NCBI RefSeq assembly: GCF_017583045.1
Contig: NZ_JAGFBF010000005.1
Span: 248,001 to 312,000, forward strand
DNA: 64,000 nt
Source: Leucobacter tardus
Lineage (GTDB): Bacteria > Actinomycetota > Actinomycetes > Actinomycetales > Microbacteriaceae
Direction of reading: 5' to 3'
The stretch's first letter is position 1. The number at the start of each line of letters is the position of its first letter. Shown one piece after another: positions 56,682 to 64,000 of this stretch. Made by a program: the position numbers and the translations under genes. The notes below the pieces were generated by a model that worked only from the letters and a program-made list of their open reading frames with translations, had not been told where the DNA came from and searched no databases.

Positions 56682-57385
56682 TGCGCGTCCACACCGCTGA
56701 GGACCGGAACCGACTCGCGAACGACATCGCCGAATCGTGTTTCGAGGTGCTCGCCGCACGCCAAGACCTCGGCGAGATTCCGTGCATCGTGCTCACCGGG
56801 GGCGGCATGGGCGAAGCCTCGCTGCGCGCGATGGGCACGCACCCGGACGGCGACCGCATCGCGTGGGATCGTGTGCGTTTCCTCTGGGGCGATGAGCGTT
56901 GGGTGCCGGCGCGTTCGAGCGATCGGAACGATCGGCTGGCCGACGAGCTGCTGTTCGCACACCGAGATGTCGACGCGGCACTCGTCCACCGCATCGGATC
57001 ATCGGATTCCGGACGCTCACTCGACGACGCGGCTCGAGCGTACGCTGAGGTCGTCGACGGCATCGACCGGATCGACGTGGTCCTCTGCGGGGTCGGACCC
57101 GACGGGCACGTGGCCTCGCTCTTCCCCGGTCGCGAGGATCTCCTCGGCACCGAAGCTCCGGCCGCACTCCCGGTCCGCAATTCCCCGAAGCCGCCTCCGG
57201 AGCGCGTGACCCTCTCGATCCCCGCGCTGCAGCGCGGCGAGTCCGTGTGGCTGCTCGCGACCGGCGCAGAGAAAGCCCCTGCCGTTCGCGGTATTCTCTC
57301 CGCAGAGCAGGGGCTTCCGGCTGCCATCGTCGAAGGACGCGCAGAAACCGTCGTCTGGACCGATCGCTTGGCGCTCGGCGCCTGA
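56681..57385 (+). CDS. pgl: 6-phosphogluconolactonase
   Basis: Hydrolyses 6-phosphogluconolactone, the product of Zwf. The 234 residues show the NagB/DevB-type motifs VLTGGGMGEASL, RFLWGDERWVP and CGVGPDGHVASLFPG. The ATG shares one base with the opcA stop. It closes the operon; rbpA converges from the other strand 39 nt later. Confidence 0.94.
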   Translation: MRVHTAEDRNRLANDIAESCFEVLAARQDLGEIPCIVLTGGGMGEASLRAMGTHPDGDRIAWDRVRFLWGDERWVPARSSDRNDRLADELLFAHRDVDAALVHRIGSSDSGRSLDDAARAYAEVVDGIDRIDVVLCGVGPDGHVASLFPGREDLLGTEAPAALPVRNSPKPPPERVTLSIPALQRGESVWLLATGAEKAPAVRGILSAEQGLPAAIVEGRAETVVWTDRLALGA

Positions 57386-57424
57386 CTCACGCCGAACCGC
57401 ACAGGTGTTCGACGTGTGAACGCT

Positions 57425-57787
57425 TCAACTCTTGCGTGCGGTACCGCGGCGCTCGCGCAGCTTCTGCAGCGCCTGCTCCAGCAACTCTTCGGCCTCTTCG
57501 GGCGTGCGACGCTCCTTCACGTAGGCGAGGTGCGTCTTGTACGGCTCGTTCTTCGAAAGCGACGGCGGGTTCTTCCGATCGCGTCCGGCCGGCAGTCCAC
57601 TCGTCGGCGAATCGATCTGTTCCGGGATCTCCTCATCGGGCACATCGGCCGAGAAGAAGCGAACGGTCTCGTTGCCGAGCTCGTCCCAGTAGGAGATCTC
57701 GATGCGCTCGGCGCGGGACCCGTGGTCCATCTCACCCATCGGTCCGGATCCGACGCGTGCGCCGCGAATGGCGTTACTGCCTGCCAC
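57425..57787 (-). CDS. rbpA: RNA polymerase-binding protein RbpA
   Basis: Actinobacterial protein that binds the principal sigma factor and stabilises the open complex. The 120 residues have the basic N-terminal tail (GSNAIRGARVGSGPMGEMDH), the core with a strand WDELGNETVRFF, the basic linker and the C-terminal sigma-interacting helices (EEAEELLEQALQKLRERR). GTG 57787 gives the expected length. It has no cysteine, so the zinc-binding core of some homologues (for instance in Streptomyces) is missing. Confidence 0.93.
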   Translation of the reverse strand: MAGSNAIRGARVGSGPMGEMDHGSRAERIEISYWDELGNETVRFFSADVPDEEIPEQIDSPTSGLPAGRDRKNPPSLSKNEPYKTHLAYVKERRTPEEAEELLEQALQKLRERRGTARKS

Positions 57788-57875
57788 GTAAATACTTCCT
57801 ATCTCAGTTGCTGCACGAAACGTGCCGTGTACTGCGCCGTGGCGCGTGGGGTCGGGAGGTGCCGCGACCCGGAAC

Positions 57876-58124
57876 TCACGCGACGGAGAACCGTGCGATG
57901 ACGCCGAGCGCCACGATGGAGAGGAACCAGACCAGAGCCACCACGATGGTGATGCGATTGAGGTTCCGCTCGGCGACACCCGAAGAACCGAGGCTCGACG
58001 TGACGCCGCCACCGAACATGTCGGAGAGGCCACCGCCCCTGCCCTTGTGCAGGAGGATGAAGAGGATGAGCAGCAGGCTCGTGATCACGAGCAGACTGAT
58101 CAACACGATGTTGAGAACAAGCAA
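57876..58124 (-). CDS. secG: Preprotein translocase subunit SecG
   Basis: Small subunit of the SecYEG channel. The 82 residues contain two spans (LVLNIVLISLLVITSLLLIL and ITIVVALVWFLSIVALGV) joined by a Gly-rich loop HKGRGGGLSDMFGGG, the family hallmark. TTG 58124 is used, with GAAAGG about 9 nt upstream. Last gene of gap-pgk-tpiA-secG, the usual actinobacterial order. Confidence 0.95.
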   Translation of the reverse strand: MLVLNIVLISLLVITSLLLILFILLHKGRGGGLSDMFGGGVTSSLGSSGVAERNLNRITIVVALVWFLSIVALGVIARFSVA

Positions 58125-58168
58125 GCTTGCTTACCTTTCACGCGGGGCGGAATGGATACCAACGACCA

Positions 58169-58951
58169 TCATACCGCGACATGCTTCTTGAACTGGACGA
58201 TCCGTGAGAACTCGTCCGCCTTGATGCTCGCACCGCCCACCAGGGCGCCATCGACATCCGCCTGGCGCATGTATGCAGCCACGTTCTGACTGCTCACCGA
58301 GCCGCCGTAGAGCACGCGGGTCGCGTCCGCCGTGTCGTCACCGCACGCTTCACGGAGCACGTCGCGCAACGCGCGGCACACCTCCTGTGCCTGTTCGGGC
58401 GTCGCCGCGTTCCCGGTGCCGATCGCCCACACCGGCTCGTAGGCGACCACGAACTCCGCTCCATCGGGCAGATCGGCGATCGCTGCGCGCAACTGCGCAG
58501 CCGGGATCGCGGCGGCTCCGTGCTCCTCGAGGTCTTCAGCCGTCTCGCCGACGCAGATCACGGGAACGATGCCTGCTGCCTGAGCGGCTACCGACTTCGC
58601 CGAGACGACCTCATCGGTCTCGCCGTGGCCGGCGCGCCGCTCCGAGTGGCCCACGATGACGTACTGAGCATCGAGCTTCGCGAGGAACCGCGCGGAAACG
58701 TCGCCCGTGTAGGCGCCCGACTCGTGCGGGGACACATCCTGCGCGCCGAGTCCGAGCGGGATCTTATCGGCAGAGATGAGCGTCTGCACCGAGCGGAGGT
58801 CGGTGAACGGCGGGAACACGGCGACCTCGACCTCGGATGCGTCGTGACGCGCGTCCTTCAGCGCCCAGGCGACCTTCTGCACCAGAGCGATTGCCTGCAG
58901 ATGATCGAGATTCATCTTCCAGTTGCCTGCGATGAACGGTGTGCGGCTCAT
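58169..58951 (-). CDS. tpiA: Triosephosphate isomerase
   Basis: Interconverts dihydroxyacetone phosphate and glyceraldehyde 3-phosphate. The 260 residues carry the catalytic Lys in AGNWKMN, His in VGHSERR, Glu in [12 protein letters not shown], and phosphate loops [10 protein letters not shown] and [12 protein letters not shown]. The ATG overlaps the pgk stop by 4 bases. Confidence 0.97.
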   Translation of the reverse strand: MSRTPFIAGNWKMNLDHLQAIALVQKVAWALKDARHDASEVEVAVFPPFTDLRSVQTLISADKIPLGLGAQDVSPHESGAYTGDVSARFLAKLDAQYVIVGHSERRAGHGETDEVVSAKSVAAQAAGIVPVICVGETAEDLEEHGAAAIPAAQLRAAIADLPDGAEFVVAYEPVWAIGTGNAATPEQAQEVCRALRDVLREACGDDTADATRVLYGGSVSSQNVAAYMRQADVDGALVGGASIKADEFSRIVQFKKHVAV

Positions 58952-60150
58952 GCCAGCACCTCCAGACCGGGAAGCGACTTCCCCTCGAGAAATTCAAGAC
59001 TCGCACCGCCGCCGGTGGAGATGTGACCGAACTGGTCATCGGAAAAACCGAGCGCGCGCACCGCGGCCGCCGAGTCGCCGCCTCCGACGACGGTGAACCC
59101 GTCCGTCTCGGTCAGCGCCCGCGCGACGGTCCGCGTCCCCGCTGCGAAGGCCTCCATCTCGAAGACCCCCATGGGGCCATTCCAGAAGACGGTGGCGGAG
59201 GCGCCGATCACCTCCGCGAAACGCCGAGCAGACTCGGGGCCGATATCGAGACCGATGCCTGAAGCGCCGAACCGCGACGCGGCGATCGCATCCGCGGCGA
59301 CCGTCTCGTGTTCGGCGTCCGCTGCGAAGCGCTCCGCCACCACGATGTCGGTCGGCAGCACGATCCTCACACCGCGCTCCTTCGCGCGCTGGAGCGCATC
59401 GCGCACCGTGTCGATCTGATCGGACTCCAACAGGCTCGAGGCGACGTCGTGGCCCTGAGCGGCGAGGAAAGTGAAGAGCATACCGCCCCCGATGACCAGG
59501 GTGTCGACACGCTCGATGAGGTGCGAGATGACGCCGAGCTTGTCGGAGACCTTGGACCCGCCGAGCACGACCGAGAACGGACGTTCGGGCGCATCGGTGA
59601 GACGGCGCAGGACCGCGAGCTCATCCGCGACCAACCGGCCGCCGGCGCTCGGCAGCAGCTCCGCGAGGTCGGTGACGCTCGCCTGCCTGCGGTGCACCAC
59701 GCCGAACCCGTCCGACACGAACGCGTCGCCCAACGCCGCGATCCGCTCGGCGAACGCGCGACGCTCGGCGTCGTCCGCGCTCGTCTCGCCGGGATTGAAA
59801 CGCAGGTTCTCGAGGAGAAGGACATCGCCGTCGGCGAGTGCGGCAACAGCCGCCTCCGCCTCGGATCCCACTGTCTCACCGACGAACTCGACGGGGGCGC
59901 CGAGCAGTTCCGCCATGCGCACCGCGACCGGCCGCAGCGAGTACCGGTCATCGGGTTCACCCTTCGGGCGTCCGAGATGACTGATCAGCACGATCCGCGC
60001 TCCGGCCTCACGAAGTTCGGCGATCGTCCCGAGCGACGCGCGAATGCGCCCGTCGTCGGTGATTTCGCCCTCGGAGAGCGGCACGTTGAGGTCGCAGCGC
60101 ACGATCACGGTGCGTGATCGGAGCGGACCCAGGGTGTCGATGGTGCGCAT
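58948..60150 (-). CDS. pgk: Phosphoglycerate kinase
   Basis: Makes ATP from 1,3-bisphosphoglycerate. The 400 residues include [46 protein letters not shown] and [14 protein letters not shown] 60150 is the only start near the expected N-terminus; AAGGAG lies 12 nt upstream, a long spacing. It lies 16 nt after gap and overlaps tpiA. Confidence 0.96.
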   Translation of the reverse strand: MRTIDTLGPLRSRTVIVRCDLNVPLSEGEITDDGRIRASLGTIAELREAGARIVLISHLGRPKGEPDDRYSLRPVAVRMAELLGAPVEFVGETVGSEAEAAVAALADGDVLLLENLRFNPGETSADDAERRAFAERIAALGDAFVSDGFGVVHRRQASVTDLAELLPSAGGRLVADELAVLRRLTDAPERPFSVVLGGSKVSDKLGVISHLIERVDTLVIGGGMLFTFLAAQGHDVASSLLESDQIDTVRDALQRAKERGVRIVLPTDIVVAERFAADAEHETVAADAIAASRFGASGIGLDIGPESARRFAEVIGASATVFWNGPMGVFEMEAFAAGTRTVARALTETDGFTVVGGGDSAAAVRALGFSDDQFGHISTGGGASLEFLEGKSLPGLEVLA

Positions 60151-60166
60151 GGCGGTGATGAGCTCC

Positions 60167-61177
<1,011 letters not shown>

Positions 61178-61274
61178 TCACGTGCCTTTCAACTGGAGGG
61201 TGATCCGTGCGACGGTCGTCGAACGGGGTGCCCGGTGACCGGGCGACCGATGCCGTGCGGCACCGGAAACCGAT

Positions 61275-61304
61275 GAGCGGGCCGGTCCTGCGACCGGCCC
61301 GCTC
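61275..61304 (-). terminator. 13-bp hairpin terminator after sodA
   Basis: GAGCGGGCCGGTC (61275-61287) and GACCGGCCCGCTC (61292-61304), loop CTGC, 5 nt past the sodA stop. Confidence 0.85.
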
Positions 61305-61308
61305 GCGA

Positions 61309-61938
61309 CTAGGCGCTGGCCTGAATGAGACCGGGGGTCTGCGACCGAGCGGTCTCGAAGCGCTGTGCGACGTCCTGCCAGTTCGCGATGTTCCAGAAGG
61401 CCTTGACGTAGTCCGCCTTGACGTTGAGGTAATCGAGGTAGAACGCGTGCTCCCACATGTCGAGCATCAGCAGCGGGGTGAGGCCGAGCGGCACATTGCC
61501 CTGCTGATCGAACAGCTGGAAGATCGCGGGGCGCTGGCCGACCGCATCCCACGCGAGCACGGACCAACCCGAACCCTGGATGCCGGTGGCGTTCGCCGTG
61601 AAGTGCGCCTGGAACTTCTCGAACGAGCCGAAGAACTCGTCGATGGCCGCGGCGAGCTCGCCCTCGGGACGTCCGCCGCCCTCGGGTGAAAGATTGTTCC
61701 AGAAGACGGTGTGGTTGACGTGTCCACCGAGGTTGAACGCGAGGTCCTTCTCCAGCTTGTTGACGGCACCCAGATCATCCGCATCGCGGGCGGCCTCGAG
61801 CTGCTCGAGCGCCGTGTTCGCGCCCGTCACGTAGGTCTGGTGGTGCTTATCGTGGTGCAGCTGCATGATCTTGCCGCTGATGTGAGGCTCCAGTGCCGAG
61901 TAGTCGTACGGAAGCTCGGGAAGTGTGTACTTGGACAT
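61309..61938 (-). CDS. sodA: Superoxide dismutase (Fe/Mn)
   Basis: Removes superoxide in the cytosol. The 209 residues have the metal ligands in [22 protein letters not shown] and [13 protein letters not shown]. Fe or Mn use cannot be told by eye; actinobacterial enzymes of this form often use manganese. ATG 61938 has AAGGAG about 4 nt upstream. Flanked by its own promoter (TAGACT at 61977) and terminator, so a single-gene unit. Confidence 0.95.
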   Translation of the reverse strand: MSKYTLPELPYDYSALEPHISGKIMQLHHDKHHQTYVTGANTALEQLEAARDADDLGAVNKLEKDLAFNLGGHVNHTVFWNNLSPEGGGRPEGELAAAIDEFFGSFEKFQAHFTANATGIQGSGWSVLAWDAVGQRPAIFQLFDQQGNVPLGLTPLLMLDMWEHAFYLDYLNVKADYVKAFWNIANWQDVAQRFETARSQTPGLIQASA

Positions 61939-61976
61939 ATGTCTCCTTCGTTCTGGATTCCGTTGATGTGCTCTCA

Positions 61977-61982
61977 AGTCTA
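61977..61982 (-). promoter_or_regulatory. -10 box TAGACT of sodA
   Basis: Minus-strand TAGACT would start transcription near 61969, leaving about 30 nt of leader with AAGGAG. No clear -35. Confidence 0.55.
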
Positions 61983-62020
61983 TGCCTCGACACCCGTTCA
62001 GGGGCAACGGAGGGCGGGAT

Positions 62021-62038
62021 CCTGAGGGACCGCTCAGG
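62021..62038 (-). terminator. Small hairpin after whiA
   Basis: CCTGAG-GGACCG-CTCAGG, a 6-bp stem just past the whiA stop on the minus strand. Confidence 0.35.
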
Positions 62039-62043
62039 CCGCG

Positions 62044-63024
62044 CTACATCGCGTCGAGCTCGTCCGGCAGGCTGGCCTCAGTGCCCGGCACCGACCGCAC
62101 CTGCGCCTCCTTGTCGGCCATGGCGAGCAGCCTGCGGATCCGACCGGCGATCGCGTCCTTCGTCAGCGGCGGATCGGCCCGTGCACCGAGATCGTCGAGG
62201 CTCGCCTCCCGGAACTTCAACCGCAGTTCACCCGCGTAGCGCAGATGTTCGGGCACACTGTCGCCCAGGATCTCGAGCGCGCGCTCGACGCGGGCGCACG
62301 CGGCGACGGAGGCCTGAGCGGAGCGGCGCAAATTTGCGTCGTCGAAGTTGACGAGGCGGTTCGCGGTGGCGCGCGTCTCGCGTGCCAGTCGCAGCTCATC
62401 CCATGTCGCCCGGTTCTCGGCGGCGCCCATGGCGCCCAGCGCCTCACCGATCATCTCGCTGTCGCGGATGACGAGCTTGTGCTGCCCGCGGATCTCCCGA
62501 TTCTTCGCCTGGACCCCGATCCGCGACGCCGCACCCTGCAGGGCCATGGCGGCCTCGTTGGTCGGGCACACGATCTCGAGGCTCGCCGAGCGACCGGGAG
62601 GCGTGAGCGTGCCGCGGGCGAGGAACGCGCCACGCAGGATCGCCGCCAGCTCGGCTGGTGCGCCGGTGGTCAGACGGTTCGGCAGACCGCGGATCTGTCG
62701 GCGGCGCTGATCCAGCAGGCCGAGCTGACGGGCCAGCGTCTCACCGTCGAGTACGCGCACGAGGAACTGCGGTGCCCCGGCTCGGGTCGATGACGGGGAC
62801 AGCTGCTTGGGTTCCGACCGGACGCCGTACAGTTCGGCGAGGTCCTTCCGCACCCGCTGCACGATCTGCGGGGTGAACAGCTCCGCTTCGAGCGCGATAC
62901 GGCCCGAGATGGAGTGCAACCCGCCTGCGAAGCGCAGCACGGTGGCGACCTCGGCGACTCGTTCGCCGGTGTGCTGCACCGGAACGCGAACGAGTTCGCT
63001 TCTGACGTCGGGGGTCGAAGGCAC
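62044..63024 (-). CDS. whiA: Sporulation-type transcription factor WhiA
   Basis: DNA-binding regulator of division genes, found in nearly all Gram-positives. The 326 residues have an N-terminal LAGLIDADG-like homing-endonuclease fold (GTLTPPGRSASLEIVCPT region) and a C-terminal helix-turn-helix (LRLKFREASLDDLGARADP with TKDAIAGRIRRL). GTG 63024 is chosen for GAGAGGA 6 nt upstream and a family-like N-terminus. It follows rapZ by 49 nt, the usual neighbour. Confidence 0.94.
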   Translation of the reverse strand: MPSTPDVRSELVRVPVQHTGERVAEVATVLRFAGGLHSISGRIALEAELFTPQIVQRVRKDLAELYGVRSEPKQLSPSSTRAGAPQFLVRVLDGETLARQLGLLDQRRRQIRGLPNRLTTGAPAELAAILRGAFLARGTLTPPGRSASLEIVCPTNEAAMALQGAASRIGVQAKNREIRGQHKLVIRDSEMIGEALGAMGAAENRATWDELRLARETRATANRLVNFDDANLRRSAQASVAACARVERALEILGDSVPEHLRYAGELRLKFREASLDDLGARADPPLTKDAIAGRIRRLLAMADKEAQVRSVPGTEASLPDELDAM

Positions 63025-63073
63025 AGATGATCCTCTCACGTAGGGAAACAAAAAAGCGGAACGGCGTGCGGCA

Positions 63074-63949
63074 CTACTCGCGACCGAGGTCGCGGTGCCG
63101 CAGGTTCACGCTGACTCCGGGAAGGCCGGCCAACCGATCGGCAAGCTCGCGAGCCATGGCGACGGAGCGGTGCTTGCCGCCCGTACAGCCCACTGCGAGC
63201 GAGGCGAGACGCTTGTTCTCGCGCTGGAAGCCGGCGAGCACTGGAGTGAGTGCTGCCACATAGTGGTCGAGGAACTCGGCGGCGCCTTCGCGGCTGAGCA
63301 CATAATCCTTCACTTCGGCATCGACGCCGGTGAGCGGCCGCAGGTCGGGCTCCCAGAACGGGTTCGGCAAGAATCGAATGTCCGCCATGAGGTCGACGTC
63401 GGTCGGAGCACCGTACTTGAACCCGAAGCTCATGACCGAGAGCTGCAGACCGGGGGTATCTTCGTCGCTGAAGAGGTCCCGCGTCGCAGTGGACAGGTCG
63501 TGAACGTTGTACCGCGACGTATCGATGACGACATCGCTCGACGCGCGGAGTTCTTGCAGCCGCTCGCGCTCGAGCCTGATGCCGTCGAGCAGCGATTCCT
63601 CACCCTGCAGCGGGTGGGGGCGTCGCACCGCTTCGTAGCGCCGCACGAGAATGTCGTCAGTGGCATCGAGGAACACGACCCGCACAGTGGCATGCTGCCT
63701 GAGGTCGCGCACCGTCTCCTGGATGTCGGCGAACAGGTCGCGACCGCGCACGTCGACGACGGCGGCGATGCGCGGGAGCGCTCCGCCGGAGCGGTCGGCC
63801 ATATCGGCGAGCGTCTTCACCATTGCGAGCGGCAAGTTGTCGACGACGTACCAGCCGAGATCTTCGAGAACGTTCGCCACGGTGCTCCGCCCGGCGCCCG
63901 ACATGCCGGTGACGATGAGGATCTCTTGCTCAGGCGTGCGTTCGCTCAC
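63074..63949 (-). CDS. rapZ: RNase adapter RapZ / YvcJ-family NTPase
   Basis: Nucleotide-binding protein of the RapZ/YvcJ family, in enterobacteria an adapter for small-RNA decay. The 291 residues have a P-loop GMSGAGRST, where Arg takes the Lys place as is common in actinobacterial members, a Walker B-like VRVVFLDATDD and the C-terminal IGCTGGKHRSV-type block (VGCTGGKHRSVAMA). GTG 63949 has GGGAGG about 8 nt upstream. Its role outside enterobacteria is not settled. Confidence 0.94.
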   Translation of the reverse strand: MSERTPEQEILIVTGMSGAGRSTVANVLEDLGWYVVDNLPLAMVKTLADMADRSGGALPRIAAVVDVRGRDLFADIQETVRDLRQHATVRVVFLDATDDILVRRYEAVRRPHPLQGEESLLDGIRLERERLQELRASSDVVIDTSRYNVHDLSTATRDLFSDEDTPGLQLSVMSFGFKYGAPTDVDLMADIRFLPNPFWEPDLRPLTGVDAEVKDYVLSREGAAEFLDHYVAALTPVLAGFQRENKRLASLAVGCTGGKHRSVAMARELADRLAGLPGVSVNLRHRDLGRE

Positions 63950-63991
63950 TGGCTCGGCCCTCCCTCGTGCGTCGTGTCCGGCTCCGGGTCC

Positions 63992-63997
63992 AGTTTA
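63992..63997 (-). promoter_or_regulatory. -10 box TAAACT of rapZ-whiA
   Basis: Minus-strand TAAACT 42 nt before GTG 63949, at the very end of the window; the -35 region is cut off. Confidence 0.5.
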
Positions 63998-64000
63998 CCC

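Noticed and set aside
63074-63949. Broken P-loop in RapZ (Arg in place of Lys in GMSGAGRST)
   Set aside because: This substitution is, to my knowledge, usual in actinobacterial members of the family, so not a sign of decay.

Overview
The window is a gene-dense stretch of a high-GC actinobacterial chromosome, about two thirds G+C by eye. It most resembles the Microbacteriaceae (Microbacterium-like); I cannot resolve a genus. The evidence is the actinobacterial bcc-aa3 respiratory chain (di-haem QcrC, CtaF), RbpA, WhiA next to RapZ, a resuscitation-promoting factor, and many leaderless genes with a bare TANNNT -10 box. There are no rRNA or tRNA genes, insertion sequences, prophage genes or CRISPR arrays, so this is core chromosome rather than an accessory island.

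Layout. 1-9.5 kb: gltB (5' truncated by the window edge), gltD, a class I methyltransferase, hisD, nrdR, pyrD. 9.5-19.4 kb: a DUF3043 protein, an A-type Fe-S carrier, then the terminal respiratory module in two convergent operons: ctaC-ctaD-ctaF (+ a GNAT and a short TetR gene) on plus, and ctaE-qcrC-qcrA-qcrB on minus. 19.5-34 kb: single genes and small operons: trpD, a LytM-type peptidase, tetR-eamA, trpF, DUF418, a coiled-coil protein divergent from pspA, terC, PAP2, rpf, an rRNA methyltransferase, a hydrolase, a DEDDh exonuclease, rpmE2. 34-38 kb: an ABC ATPase, serB, fabG, DUF3099, a small Cys protein and SURF1. 38-44 kb: an ABC-F protein and the Fe-S cluster operon sufB-sufD-Rieske-sufC-sufT. 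44-49 kb: ctaA, a PLP enzyme, an APC permease and ctaB. 49-57.4 kb: the operon tkt-tal-pgi-zwf-opcA-pgl. 57.4-64 kb: rbpA, secG, tpiA, pgk, gap, sodA, whiA, rapZ.

How the genes work together. Haem A synthesis (ctaB, ctaA), oxidase assembly (SURF1), Fe-S supply (suf, A-type carrier) and the bcc-aa3 subunits form one functional theme. The pentose phosphate operon and lower glycolysis (gap, pgk, tpiA) form a second. NADPH from zwf could feed GltBD.

I found no clearly new protein system. The most unusual signals are non-coding: 13 genes with a TANNNT box 6-7 nt before the start codon; three divergent gene pairs whose -10 boxes face away from each other across exactly 13 bp; near-identical GTNAY-N6-GTNAY direct repeats before two cell-wall hydrolase genes (rpf and the LytM peptidase); a roughly 200-nt structured leader before terC; and a 19-bp perfect hairpin between the suf operon and the ABC-F gene. 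Start codons below follow ribosome-binding sites, leaderless spacing and family length. Long open frames antisense to real genes are left out.
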